From Oceanobacillus saliphilus (GTDB lineage: Bacteria > Bacillota > Bacilli > Bacillales > Amphibacillaceae), in assembly GCF_023522835.1 (NCBI RefSeq), contig NZ_JALCZU010000001.1:575297-639296 (forward strand): a stretch of DNA of 64,000 nucleotides, written 5' to 3'. Positions 27,016 through 35,619 of this stretch are shown here, piece by piece (positions within the stretch are counted from its first letter, which is position 1; each line of letters opens with the position of its first letter). The notes beneath the pieces were generated by a model, which searched no databases, had not been told where the DNA came from, and saw only the letters and a list, made by a program, of their open reading frames with translations. The position numbers and the translations under genes are program-made.

Positions 27016-27705
27016 TTACATAAGAAGTGAAACCAAAATAGGTGCAATAAATGATACGACAATGGCACTCAAAACCATTGCAACTGAACTTATGGACCCC
27101 TCCAACTGGCTATGCTCCATAGAATGTGCAGTTCCCATTGCATGTGACCCACTTCCCATTCCAACACCTCGTCCAATAACATGGTCAACCTTAAATAATT
27201 TGAATACGAGCGGGCTCATGATAACACCACCTATTCCGGCTATAACTACAAAGACTGCAGCTAGCGACATGACCCCTCCCAGGGAATCTGCGATAATCAT
27301 TGAAACAGGTGTTGTAACAGATTTAGGGACAAGGGAGTAGATGATATAGTCATCGACCCCACTCCACCCTGCAAGTAGAATACCAGAAGCTACTCCAATG
27401 GTGGATCCGGTAATTGTTCCGCAAAGGATTGGTACAATCAATTGCTTCAGTAGGTTTCGTTGCATGTAAAGCGGGTATGCCAATGCCACAACAGCCGGGC
27501 CAAGCAGCTGATTAATCCACTCTCCACCCACCATATAGGTATCATATGGTATGTCGAAAACAGCCAAAATCATGATAATTATAATGGAACCGAGGAAAAT
27601 CGGCAGCGTAAGTGGGGAAACAATTTTCTTATGTAATTTCCAAGTAAATAGATATACTGCCAGCGTTCCTACTATCGCAGTTATACCGATTAAAAGATTA
27701 CTCAT
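27016..27705 (-). CDS. LrgB/CidB-family membrane protein
   Basis: A 229-aa protein with about seven membrane helices. The stretch VFAVPVTT-like region TPVSMIIADSLGG and the conserved GRGVGMGSGSHAMGTA (residues ~172-187) mark the LrgB/CidB family. Together with the upstream LrgA/CidA gene it forms a two-component membrane system, described variously as antiholin/holin-like and as a pyruvate or 3-hydroxypropionate carrier (PftAB). It starts with an 8-bp overlap with its partner. No LytS/LytT pair is adjacent. Confidence 0.85.
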   Translation of the reverse strand: MSNLLIGITAIVGTLAVYLFTWKLHKKIVSPLTLPIFLGSIIIIMILAVFDIPYDTYMVGGEWINQLLGPAVVALAYPLYMQRNLLKQLIVPILCGTITGSTIGVASGILLAGWSGVDDYIIYSLVPKSVTTPVSMIIADSLGGVMSLAAVFVVIAGIGGVIMSPLVFKLFKVDHVIGRGVGMGSGSHAMGTAHSMEHSQLEGSISSVAMVLSAIVVSFIAPILVSLLM

Positions 27706-28069
27706 GCTGTAATTCCTTCTTTCTAATAATCCATTGACTAACTTTGGCAGAAATCCCTATAACTAACGCTGTACTAACAAGGATAATTCCGATCACCAAC
27801 AAACCTTTTCCAGTAAAAATTTCAAGATAATTGATCACTCCAACCGTTGCAGGAATGAAAAATAATGTTAAATGATTAACAAACAGTTTTGTCCCTTCCT
27901 CTATCCAAGATAATTTAATTATATTTGATAAAAGCAGAATCAAAAGGATGATCATGCCAACGACACTGCCTGGAATAAACAGATTAAGTGTTTGCTGGAT
28001 CCAATCGCCAATCAAAAAAATAACATATAATATAACAATATGTAGGATAACTTTATCTAATCTGAGCAA
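27698..28069 (-). CDS. LrgA/CidA-family holin-like protein
   Basis: A 123-aa protein with four membrane segments and the family pattern IPGSVVGMIILLILL followed by LFFIPATVGVINY. Paired with LrgB/CidB. The cid/lrg family controls murein hydrolase activity or carries small organic acids. I cannot tell CidA from LrgA by sequence alone, so no symbol is given. ATG start; the ribosome-binding site is AGGAGTGTCAC. Confidence 0.83.
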   Translation of the reverse strand: MLRLDKVILHIVILYVIFLIGDWIQQTLNLFIPGSVVGMIILLILLLSNIIKLSWIEEGTKLFVNHLTLFFIPATVGVINYLEIFTGKGLLVIGIILVSTALVIGISAKVSQWIIRKKELQHE

Positions 28070-28273
28070 AATGTGACACTCCTATGTATATATGATTTAT
28101 TCATTATAGCAAAAATAACACAAAACGAATCTAATATTGGTAAACAGGATTTAAAACGGAAGATAAGAAACGTATTTTCACAATTCAGGAATTATCCTCA
28201 AGTTTGGTCTATAGCTGATTATTCGTATAAAAAGCTTTACTAAGACCTTAGTTTTTGAGAACTATCCTAGTAA

Positions 28274-28326
28274 CGTCTATTTTGTTGGCGAGCGCTTAGA
28301 CTTGGGTCTAAGACCTCGAATAGACG
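28274..28326. repeat. Nested inverted repeats in the lrgA-pstB intergenic region
   Basis: Outer arms CGTCTATT / AATAGACG (28274-28281, 28319-28326) enclose inner arms TTAGAC / GTCTAA (28296-28301, 28306-28311) with a TTGG loop. It lies in a 358-bp gap (28070-28427) without any gene. Sequence just right of the inner stem, TAAGACCTCGA, recurs at 34323-34333, so this may be a decayed dispersed element. Confidence 0.45.
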
Positions 28327-28387
28327 GAGCTATCTTAAGTGCACCATTAATTACTGCCATGATTTATAATTTCGTATTATCCAAAAA

Positions 28388-28414
28388 AGCCCCCTGTCAT
28401 TTCTGACAAGGAGC
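28388..28414 (-). terminator. Terminator of the pst operon
   Basis: On the minus strand GCTCCTTGTCA / TGACAGGGGGC form an 11-bp stem with two mismatches and a GAAA-like loop, followed by TTTTTT. It lies 14 bp after the pstB stop codon. Confidence 0.8.
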
Positions 28415-28427
28415 CTTGTACTTCATT

Positions 28428-29258
28428 CTATCCAAATCTTCCAGATATATAATCTTCGGTTCTTCTGTCTGCAGGATTTGTAAAGATATTATTTGTATCA
28501 TCATATTCTACAACTTCTCCATTTAGGAAGAAAGCTGTTTTATCTGAAATACGTGCAGCCTGCTGCATGTTGTGTGTCACAATAATAATGGAATACTCTT
28601 TTTTCAATTCACCTACAAGTTCTTCAATCCTTAATGTCGATTTAGGGTCAAGTGCAGATGTCGGTTCATCCATTAAGATTACATTTGGTTCAATTGCTAG
28701 ACAACGGGCGATACAAAGACGCTGCTGCTGACCACCTGACAATCCATAAGCATTTTCATTCAACCGGTCTTTAACCTCGTCCCAAATGGATGCTCCACGA
28801 AGGCTTTTTTCCACAATTTCATCCAACACTTTTTTATTCCGGATACCGTGAATCTTCGGCCCATATGCTACATTTTCATAGATTGACTTAGGAAATGGAT
28901 TTGGTTTTTGAAATACCATTCCTACGTGTGTTCTTAAATCTTCCACTTTAAAAGACTTATCCAGAATGTTTTTACCTTTATAAGTGATTTTTCCTGTTGT
29001 ACGAACCGTTGGAACCAATTCCACCATCCGGTTTAATGTTTTAATATAGGTTGATTTACCACAGCCGGAAGGTCCGATAATTGCGGTTACCTCTTTTTCA
29101 TAAATAGATAGGTTAATATCTTTTAATGCATGTGTTTTATCATACCAAAGATTTAAATCTTCTGTGTCATAGACAATTTCATTCGTCTTCGGTGCACTTA
29201 TATTTGATTTAACGTTAACGTCCACCTTAACTTTTTTAGACTTTGTTAAAGGACTCAT
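28428..29258 (-). CDS. pstB: Phosphate ABC transporter ATP-binding protein PstB
   Basis: A 276-aa ATPase that powers high-affinity phosphate uptake. Walker [10 protein letters not shown] near residue 59, the ABC signature [13 protein letters not shown] near 169, Walker [13 protein letters not shown] next, and the switch His in [11 protein letters not shown] 25-residue lysine/valine-rich N-terminal extension precedes the ABC core ([13 protein letters not shown]), which is longer than the usual PstB start. Last gene of pstSCAB, followed by a strong terminator. Confidence 0.95.
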   Translation of the reverse strand: MSPLTKSKKVKVDVNVKSNISAPKTNEIVYDTEDLNLWYDKTHALKDINLSIYEKEVTAIIGPSGCGKSTYIKTLNRMVELVPTVRTTGKITYKGKNILDKSFKVEDLRTHVGMVFQKPNPFPKSIYENVAYGPKIHGIRNKKVLDEIVEKSLRGASIWDEVKDRLNENAYGLSGGQQQRLCIARCLAIEPNVILMDEPTSALDPKSTLRIEELVGELKKEYSIIIVTHNMQQAARISDKTAFFLNGEVVEYDDTNNIFTNPADRRTEDYISGRFG

Positions 29259-29295
29259 TATCTATTCACTCCTTTATGTTGATCAGTGTAAAAAA

Positions 29296-30180
29296 CTAAT
29301 ACCGTTGCTGATATTTATTTCGAATATAGATAGCAATTGAGTTTAATAGGAACAACAATACCAATAGGACAATGATTGTGGCCGCAGCCAAATATGCATA
29401 TTCTTCAACAAGGGAGGAGTCAAGTGTCCAGTAATAGATTTGCATTGGTAGAGCTGTAAACGTATCAAACAATCCTTCAGGAAATGGAATCAGCAATGCC
29501 GGAATTCCAAGTACAGTAAGTGGTGCTGTTTCACCAATCGCCCTTGAAAGTGCCAGGATGGACCCTGTCAGAATACCAGGTAATGAAGCTGGCAGGATGA
29601 TATTTTTTACTGTTTGCCATTTAGTAGCACCCATTCCATACGATGCTTCACTTAAATGCTGAGGTACTGCACGAATTGCTTCTTGGGCAGAAACGATAAC
29701 GATGGGCAACACGAGTAGAGAGAGCGTTAATCCGCCCGCAAGCACTACATTTCCCAAACTCATCGCTCTTACGAAAATAGTCAGTCCTAAGAGACCATAT
29801 ACAATCGAAGGTACTCCCGCTAGATTTGAAATATTAGTTGCTATAAAAGATTGAAATCTGCCTTTTTTTGCATATAGCTCCAAATAGATTGCAGTTCCAA
29901 CACCCACAATTAACGTTACAGGAATTACGATGAGCATAAGCCAAGAAGTACCAAGGATTGCTCCCATTATTCCAGCGCGTTCAGGTGCGGTTGATAGTCT
30001 GCCAGTTAAAAAATCCCAATTAATCCAGGCTGCACCCTCTGTAAAAATACGAATAAAAAGAATAGCCAGTACAATCAGACCAAATAAAGTCGCTGCCAAA
30101 AACAGTTGTTTTAAAATATTATTTTTTATTATACGGGAAGACATGCGTTTTTGCAGTTGAATTTCGTCAAGATATTTCAT
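29296..30180 (-). CDS. pstA: Phosphate ABC transporter permease PstA
   Basis: A 294-aa inner-membrane permease with about six helices; the EAA loop is visible as EASYGMGATKWQTVKNIILP. Start set to ATG 30180 because GGGAGGAATATTAAA precedes it; the longer reading frame would overlap pstC by 41 bp without a ribosome site. With PstC it forms the membrane channel for phosphate. The gap to pstC is one base. Confidence 0.94.
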   Translation of the reverse strand: MKYLDEIQLQKRMSSRIIKNNILKQLFLAATLFGLIVLAILFIRIFTEGAAWINWDFLTGRLSTAPERAGIMGAILGTSWLMLIVIPVTLIVGVGTAIYLELYAKKGRFQSFIATNISNLAGVPSIVYGLLGLTIFVRAMSLGNVVLAGGLTLSLLVLPIVIVSAQEAIRAVPQHLSEASYGMGATKWQTVKNIILPASLPGILTGSILALSRAIGETAPLTVLGIPALLIPFPEGLFDTFTALPMQIYYWTLDSSLVEEYAYLAAATIIVLLVLLFLLNSIAIYIRNKYQQRY

Positions 30181-30181
30181 T

Positions 30182-31138
30182 TTAATATTCCTCCCTGAAC
30201 TTACGAGAGATGTATCTTGCAAGCAAATTCATAATTAATGTAAATACAAATAGCGTCAGTGCTACTGCATATAAGCTATAATATATAGTCGATCCTGCGG
30301 GTGCATCCCCACCGGCGACTTCAACAATATATGCAGTCATCGTCTGCATAGATTGGGTAATGTCGAAAGTAAAGTTTTTGGAGCTTCCACTTGCAATCGT
30401 AACAATCATCGTCTCACCGATCGCACGGGAAATCCCAAGCACAAAGGAGGATATAATTCCAGATAATGCAGCAGGAATTACGACCCTGAAAGTTGTTTCC
30501 AGTTTTGTTGCTCCCAATGCCAGTGCGCCTTCACGCATGGAATTCGGAACGGCATTCATCGCATCTTCAGAAAGAGATGCAATCATTGGAATAATCATAA
30601 CGCCCATTACAATACCAGGGCTTAGTATATTTGTTGCTCCTACAGCCGGGAAAATTTCTCTAATAATCGGTGTCACAAACGTAAATGCAAAGAATCCATA
30701 TACAATTGTTGGTATTCCAGCAAGTATTTCCAATAGTGGTTTAATCGTTCTTCTAACTTTATCTGAGGCATATTCACTTAAATAGATTGCAGACATTAGT
30801 CCAATAGGTCCTGCTACAATCATCGCAATCACGGATGATATTACTGTTCCAGCTACTAATGGCAAAATGCCAAACTCAGGGTTCTGACTCAATGGTCTTA
30901 GCACAGTCCCTGTAAAGAATTCCCAAATTGGAACCCTCTTATAAAATTCGATTGATTCAGCTAATAACGTATAGATAATTCCTACTGTTGTCAGTAGAGA
31001 AATAGATGCAATAATGATGAGAATTGCAGGAATCATCTTTTCCGTTATATTGGAAAAATTCCTCTTCCTTTTCTTATCAGCAATCATTTCTCTGACATTA
31101 ACAGCGTTTTTTTTGTTCAAATCGCTGCTTGCTGCCAT
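30182..31138 (-). CDS. pstC: Phosphate ABC transporter permease PstC
   Basis: A 318-aa permease with six predicted membrane helices, and an EAA-type loop REGALALGATKLETTFRVVIP. Starts with ATG 31138 after GGAAGGGGTGCTCTG. It partners PstA. A hairpin between pstS and pstC probably lowers its expression relative to the binding protein. Confidence 0.94.
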   Translation of the reverse strand: MAASSDLNKKNAVNVREMIADKKRKRNFSNITEKMIPAILIIIASISLLTTVGIIYTLLAESIEFYKRVPIWEFFTGTVLRPLSQNPEFGILPLVAGTVISSVIAMIVAGPIGLMSAIYLSEYASDKVRRTIKPLLEILAGIPTIVYGFFAFTFVTPIIREIFPAVGATNILSPGIVMGVMIIPMIASLSEDAMNAVPNSMREGALALGATKLETTFRVVIPAALSGIISSFVLGISRAIGETMIVTIASGSSKNFTFDITQSMQTMTAYIVEVAGGDAPAGSTIYYSLYAVALTLFVFTLIMNLLARYISRKFREEY

Positions 31139-31174
31139 TTTATCAGAGCACCCCTTCCAGCGCTTTAAAAGTCA

Positions 31175-31214
31175 CAATAAGATGAGAGCAATACGTAATG
31201 CTCTCATCTTATTG
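31175..31214 (-). terminator. Intercistronic hairpin between pstS and pstC
   Basis: A perfect 16-bp stem CAATAAGATGAGAGCA and its complement (31175-31190, 31199-31214). On the minus strand it is not followed by a strong T run, so it most likely acts as a partial terminator or mRNA stabiliser, letting pstS exceed pstCAB. Confidence 0.75.
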
Positions 31215-31243
31215 GTTTTTAGTTTCAATTATTAAAATGTGTC

Positions 31244-32263
31244 TTATTTAAGAGCTTCTAATTCTTCAGCATATCCTTGAACTTCTTCTTCAGGTAGTGG
31301 TGCAAATCCAGTTTCGCCAGCGAAAGTATTAACACTTTCAGCTACATAGATTGCAAAGTCAAGTACTTGTTCTTTTTCTTGAGCGTTGTTCAAGTTCAAA
31401 TATGTGAATACTGGGCGCGTGAATCCTGCATAGTCGCCGTCTTCAGCAATAGTGTCAAGAGATGGTGCAACAGGTCCATTTCCAAAATCAATACTTACTG
31501 CATTAAGTTGGTCTTGGTTGCTGTTGTAGTAACCAAATCCAAAGAATCCGATTCCGTTAACATCTTCAGACACAAGTGTTACAAGTGTTGAATATTCTTG
31601 TTGTAAATCTGTTTTATCAGATAGATCTTGTTTTTCTAAAATGTTTTCATAGAAGAACTCATACGTACCATGGTTTTCGTTTGGACCATACGTGTTAATT
31701 TCTTCTTCAGGCCAATCTGAATTGATATCTGACCAGTTTGTATATTCTCCAAGGAAGATATCTACAACTTGTTCGTCAGTCAATTCTGTTGCCCAATCGT
31801 TTTCAGGACTTGTAACGATCGTTAAACCATCCAAAGCAACTTTAAGCTCCATTACTTCAATTCCAAGTTCGTCTGCTTTAGCTTGTTCTTCTTCTTTAAT
31901 TTCACGGGAAGCATCATTAAAATCTGTTCCATTCTCTACTAGGAATTTTTCAAAACCAGCACTTGTTCCAGCGCGACTAACTTCAACAGATACTCCAGGT
32001 TGTTCATTAATCATGTATTCTTCAGCAAGTCTAGCCATTAATGGATAAACTGTACCAGAACCGTCAATTACTACACTACCATCTAATTCAGCTGATCCAG
32101 TTTCTGTTTCTTCAGCATCATCTGCTGCTTCTGTTGTATCTTCGGAAGCTGTATCTTCAGATCCTGTATCTTCAGTGTCTTCCCCGTCAGATCCTCCACA
32201 AGCTACTAGCACTACTGCTAATGCTGCAACTAGCAGGAACATTAAATACTTTTTGAAATTCAT
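31244..32263 (-). CDS. pstS: Phosphate-binding lipoprotein PstS
   Basis: A 339-aa extracellular lipoprotein. A basic N-terminus, hydrophobic stretch and lipobox LVAC put the lipidated Cys at position 22. A long Asp/Glu/Thr-rich linker follows (residues 25-60), then the PBP-like domain with the phosphate loop IDGSGTVYPL and SRAGTSAGFEKF. The acidic linker fits a secreted protein from a salt-tolerant organism. First gene of pstSCAB; four PhoP repeats precede it. Confidence 0.95.
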   Translation of the reverse strand: MNFKKYLMFLLVAALAVVLVACGGSDGEDTEDTGSEDTASEDTTEAADDAEETETGSAELDGSVVIDGSGTVYPLMARLAEEYMINEQPGVSVEVSRAGTSAGFEKFLVENGTDFNDASREIKEEEQAKADELGIEVMELKVALDGLTIVTSPENDWATELTDEQVVDIFLGEYTNWSDINSDWPEEEINTYGPNENHGTYEFFYENILEKQDLSDKTDLQQEYSTLVTLVSEDVNGIGFFGFGYYNSNQDQLNAVSIDFGNGPVAPSLDTIAEDGDYAGFTRPVFTYLNLNNAQEKEQVLDFAIYVAESVNTFAGETGFAPLPEEEVQGYAEELEALK

Positions 32264-32327
32264 TTTGAAATTGTCCTCCCCTAATTATGAACTATTTTGT
32301 TTGTGAGCTATTTTGCTCTCAATTGAT

Positions 32328-32381
32328 AGTATAGTAGCGAAATGTTAAGAAAGTATGTGTCGAATGTTAAGGTTTTGTAAA
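32328..32381 (-). promoter_or_regulatory. pst promoter with four PhoP-box repeats
   Basis: On the minus strand TTTACA, TTAACA, CACATA and TTAACA (plus-strand starts 32376, 32365, 32354, 32343) follow each other every 11 bp, the classic PhoP direct-repeat pattern (TTAACA with 5-bp spacers). A TATACT -10 lies at 32328-32333, putting the repeats near -22 to -60. This predicts activation under phosphate limitation. Confidence 0.88.
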
Positions 32382-32640
32382 GTTACTAGGAAATTAGACT
32401 TAAAATTAGACAAAAAAAGTCAGGAATAGACTAAAAAACCACGTAATATCCGGACTGGACGCCGTTTTTCGAAAAATATCGTTATTCCAGGGAAGCTTGA
32501 CTGGTATTTTCATCCATCCAATTTCCTATAAGTAATCTTCTAAACTTTGTCGCTATCGTCACTCAAACGTGAAATAAGAATCAATGACATCAACCCGATT
32601 ATTGTCAGACAGGCTTCGTTACACTTTGTGGAGATAGGAA
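32382..32640. other. Intergenic region upstream of pst
   Basis: About 260 bp without a gene. It includes a CG-richer segment near 32450-32500. Nothing specific recognised. Confidence 0.4.
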
Positions 32641-32643
32641 AAA

Positions 32644-32682
32644 AATAAGAATCTGCAAAGTTATCATTTGCAGATTCTTATT
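32644..32682 (-). terminator. Terminator of the MerR-type gene
   Basis: A perfect 16-bp stem (arm AATAAGAATCTGCAAA; 32644-32659 with 32667-32682) that includes the stop codon, followed on the minus strand by TTTTTTCC. Confidence 0.85.
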
Positions 32683-33568
32683 CTGGATGAATTTCAGCCA
32701 ATACTTGTGGCCAGCTGTCGTAAGAGGCCTTTATATTCCAGCGATAGCGTTCTTCCTTCCTTTCATTTTCATCGATACCATCAACAATAAACTTCAACGT
32801 TGGAATAGTTCTCGAAAGCGAATCAATGTAGCGCTGTATGGCTGATGCATGTTTGTTACGGAAAGTTGAGATAGCTATCATACCCACATCTTTTTCTTTT
32901 ACAAGCTTGTCGAGTCCTTTCAAAGGTGTATCTGCACCTACATAAATAACTGGATAACCGTTTTCTTTTAAAAATAATGTAAATAGAAGTAACCCGATCT
33001 GGCGGTTTTCTCCTTGAGGACATAAAGCCATCACTTTTGGCAGGGTTGATGACGTTTCAAACACACGAAAGAAGTTCGTAAACCGCTGTAGGACAATATT
33101 GCTTATCATATGCTCCTGTGCGATGTGTAATTCTCCTTTTTCCTGTGCATTTCCAACCTTAAACATCAATGGCCCAATGATTTCATAAAATACCGTACGA
33201 TAGTGGAATTGGGAAAAGCACAGATCGAGCAAAGAATGGCAACGTACAGAATCCATATGGCGAACTGTATCATACAATTCCTCTATCTGTGTCTGATAAT
33301 TTCCTTCAGCATGCTTCCCTTGCAAGGTAGGTATATTGCCCTGTTTTTCTTTAATGGCGTGGAGCTGCTTCACTGCCTGACTTACTTTCATTCCATTTTC
33401 ATGCACTTGCTTTTTTAACCACTTTAGATCATTTATGTTGTCTTCCGTGTAGACACGGTGCCCGGATGCTGTTCGTTCCGGAGTGATTGCATGATAGCGT
33501 GTTTCCCATGAACGAATCGTAACAGTAGGCATATCTAATATTTTGGATACTGCTTTTATATTGTACAT
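32678..33568 (-). CDS. MerR-type regulator with a cobalamin-binding-like domain
   Basis: A 296-aa regulator: MerR winged helix (residues 1-68; YNIKAVSKILDMPTVTIRSW and SGHRVYTEDN), then a four-helix cap and a Rossmann-like B12-binding fold (95-290). In light sensors CarH/LitR the cap has W-x9-EH and the fold E/D-x-H-x-x-G. Here Glu152-His153 remain, but the Trp position is Gln142 and the ligand His is Arg189 (GENRQIG). Cobalamin binding is therefore doubtful. Start set at ATG 33568 (ATGAGG 13 nt upstream); an ATG five codons earlier has no ribosome site. Target genes unknown. Confidence 0.82.
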   Translation of the reverse strand: MYNIKAVSKILDMPTVTIRSWETRYHAITPERTASGHRVYTEDNINDLKWLKKQVHENGMKVSQAVKQLHAIKEKQGNIPTLQGKHAEGNYQTQIEELYDTVRHMDSVRCHSLLDLCFSQFHYRTVFYEIIGPLMFKVGNAQEKGELHIAQEHMISNIVLQRFTNFFRVFETSSTLPKVMALCPQGENRQIGLLLFTLFLKENGYPVIYVGADTPLKGLDKLVKEKDVGMIAISTFRNKHASAIQRYIDSLSRTIPTLKFIVDGIDENERKEERYRWNIKASYDSWPQVLAEIHPE

Positions 33569-33999
33569 TGTGGAAAACCTCATTTATTCGTATTAACCGT
33601 CATTTAGCCCCACTTCAAGTGCAAAGAACATGCATGTTTAAGAGGTTCCACCTTAGACGTCAGCTTCTAAACCGCAACCTGCATTTATATAAAAGAACTT
33701 CGATCCTGAGTAAAGCGTTTTACTTTATAAAAATTATATATTATCTACACGTTAATTGTATCCCACTCGTGGTTTAAAATCAAAATGGTTAAAATCATAT
33801 AGACAAGCATCTTGTCCATTCGTCAGTTTTCCATCCTATTAACGAAAAGATCCTAGAGTATTAGATGAAGCAAGACCACTAAGCCACGAGCGGTTAATCC
33901 AACATCAACGTGAGCAGTATATCTACAGCACTCCTACTTCTACCAAGACTTATTTGTCGATTTCACACTTCTTAAATTAAGTATTTATTTAAATAATGA
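33569..33999. other. Intergenic region between the MerR gene and the SAM riboswitch
   Basis: About 430 bp without a gene. The left end should carry the MerR promoter (minus strand). Short inverted stretches such as ACAAGCATCTTGT (33802-33814) are visible, none clearly assigned. Confidence 0.4.
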
Positions 34000-34028
34000 T
34001 TGACTTTTTAATAGATTAATATTACGAT
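34000..34028 (+). promoter_or_regulatory. Promoter of the SAM-riboswitch unit
   Basis: TTGACT (34000-34005), a 17-nt spacer and TACGAT (34023-34028). Transcription would begin near 34035, just before the riboswitch. Confidence 0.65.
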
Positions 34029-34049
34029 GTATAAACAACTTTATAAGCT

Positions 34050-34172
34050 TAACTCTTATTGAGAGTGGTGGAGGGACTGGCCCGTTGAAACCCGGCAACC
34101 TTTCAGGGAAATAATTTTCCCGAAAAGGTGCTAAATCCTGCAAAATACAAATGTATTTTGGAAAATAAGAGG
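34050..34172 (+). ncRNA. SAM-I (S-box) riboswitch
   Basis: Hallmarks in order: P1 5' arm CTCTTATT (34053-34060), GAGAGTGGTGGAGGGACTGG, the core CCCGTTGAAACCCGGCAACC, a P3 hairpin (GGGAAATAATTTTCCC), GGTGCTAAATCCTGC with the conserved GGTGC-AA-TCC-C pattern, a P4 hairpin, and the P1 3' arm AATAAGAG (34164-34171). This is the S-box aptamer that binds S-adenosylmethionine. With SAM bound P1 forms and the terminator follows; without it, the P1 3' arm can pair with the terminator. It heads the plus-strand genes at 34486 and 35616. Confidence 0.95.
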
Positions 34173-34192
34173 GGACTGCAATCTTAATACGC

Positions 34193-34224
34193 AAATGCCT
34201 CTCTTCCTAAGAGAGGCATTTTTT
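34193..34224 (+). terminator. Riboswitch-controlled terminator
   Basis: A 13-bp stem AAATGCCTCTCTT / AAGAGAGGCATTT (34193-34205, 34209-34221) with a CCT loop, ending in TTTTTT. The left arm contains CTCTT, complementary to AAGAG in the riboswitch P1 3' arm, so an anti-terminator is possible. Confidence 0.9.
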
Positions 34225-34270
34225 GGTAGGTAAAGAACAGAAGCAAGGGCGGATTGATCACCCCAGACAA

Positions 34271-34366
34271 GCTTAAGCAGAAACTACCAGTTGTGTTCTT
34301 TGCTCATAGGTAGTTTCTACTTAAGACCTCGAGGGGGGTCCGCTTTCCGCTGGACGTGGCCGTTTA
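34271..34366 (+). repeat. Hairpin plus repeat-like segment between terminator and gene
   Basis: CTTAAGCAGAAACTACC (34272-34288) faces GGTAGTTTCTACTTAAG (34309-34325), 17-bp arms with one mismatch and a 20-nt loop. It is followed by CCTCGAGGGGGGTCCGCTTT and CCGCTGGACG, a GC-rich string that I recall as a common dispersed repeat in Bacillaceae. The segment separates the riboswitch terminator from the gene start by about 260 bp. Confidence 0.5.
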
Positions 34367-34485
34367 TGTATAAGAATTAATTGCTGCCGAAATATTTCCA
34401 TTACTCATAAAAATAAACTTACCTATCATTATATATACAACGTATTAGGCTTTTTAGTTCCCTTAAAGGTAAAGGAGTGGTCATC

Positions 34486-35619
34486 ATGTCAATCGCAGCA
34501 GTCAAAGGAGCCCCTGGCCATTACCGGATCGGGGAAGGCGTTCTTAAAGAACTGGATCGTCTTCTTTCAGAACTGTGTATAAAGAAAGTGCATATCGTTT
34601 CGGGCAAGAAAGCATGGCAGGCAGCCAAACCCTATCTTCCTGATGAAGTCAATTTGCTGGATGAAAGTCTTCTCACATTTATTGAAGGTCACTGTACGAT
34701 TAAAAAAACAGCTGAATTAGCAGAAACGTTCACTGCAGATCATGTGGATGCCGTTATCGGTATCGGAGGAGGGACCGTCCTCGATATTGCCAAGGCCTCC
34801 GCTGCCCAATCAGGAGTTAAATCGGTACTGATTCCGACGATAGCAGCCACCTGTGCAGCATGGACGCCATTGAGTGTTTTCTACCATGAGGATGGGAAGC
34901 ATTCACATTATACAGAATTTCCTGTTGCCAACACACTCGTGCTCGTGGAACCAGAAATCATTGCCAAAGCACCACTGAAATATATAAAAGCGGGCATTGG
35001 GGATACGTTGGCTAAATATTACGAAGCAGATGCACTTGTAGATGCTTTTTATAAAAATGAGGAACTCCCTGTTTGGTTGCAGGTTTCTCAATTTACTGCT
35101 AAGGTCTGTCGCGATATCCTTTTGAAGGATGGCAAAGCAGCAATTCAATCTGTTGAGAGTGGCACTGTATCCGACGAACTTATCCGCGTAATAGAAACGA
35201 TTATTCTTACCGGGGGCATGGTTGGTGGATTTGGAAATAAAGCTGGCAGAGTTGCTGGCGCTCATTCCTTTCACAACGGGTTAACCGAAGCAGAAGAAAC
35301 CTATCATTTCCTGCATGGTGAAATTGTGTCCTATGGCACTCTTCTGCAACTCGCTTTGGAAAAGAAAGAAAATGAATTGAAAAAACTGCTTGGCTATTAT
35401 GAGGAATGGGGATTTCCAGTTAACTTGAAAAGTTTTTCTATTGATCCCGATAACAAGGAGCTCTTAGATAGAATTATCGCAAAATCCTTACTGCCCGAGG
35501 AATCGATCCATTTTATGGATATAGAAATAACAGAAGATAGTGTTCTGGAAGCATTTATTAACGTAGAAAAGGTAACACACCGACAAAAAGAATTATTACA
35601 GAAAGAGGGATTAAGATGA
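34486..35619 (+). CDS. GldA-like iron/zinc-dependent alcohol dehydrogenase under SAM control
   Basis: A 377-aa oxidoreductase of the glycerol-dehydrogenase branch of the iron-containing alcohol dehydrogenases. The NAD-binding motif GIGGGTVLD starts near residue 92. Metal ligands match GldA: Asp173 (AGIGDTLAKYYE), His260 (RVAGAHSFHNG) and His277 (FLHGEIVSYG). Start at ATG 34486, 9 nt after AAAGGAG; GTG 34477 is too close. It follows a SAM-I riboswitch and overlaps a metQ-like gene by ATGA, so it is induced when SAM is low. Probably reduces or oxidises a small intermediate of methionine or sulfur metabolism; no such enzyme is known to me in this setting. Confidence 0.8.
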   Translation: MSIAAVKGAPGHYRIGEGVLKELDRLLSELCIKKVHIVSGKKAWQAAKPYLPDEVNLLDESLLTFIEGHCTIKKTAELAETFTADHVDAVIGIGGGTVLDIAKASAAQSGVKSVLIPTIAATCAAWTPLSVFYHEDGKHSHYTEFPVANTLVLVEPEIIAKAPLKYIKAGIGDTLAKYYEADALVDAFYKNEELPVWLQVSQFTAKVCRDILLKDGKAAIQSVESGTVSDELIRVIETIILTGGMVGGFGNKAGRVAGAHSFHNGLTEAEETYHFLHGEIVSYGTLLQLALEKKENELKKLLGYYEEWGFPVNLKSFSIDPDNKELLDRIIAKSLLPEESIHFMDIEITEDSVLEAFINVEKVTHRQKELLQKEGLR

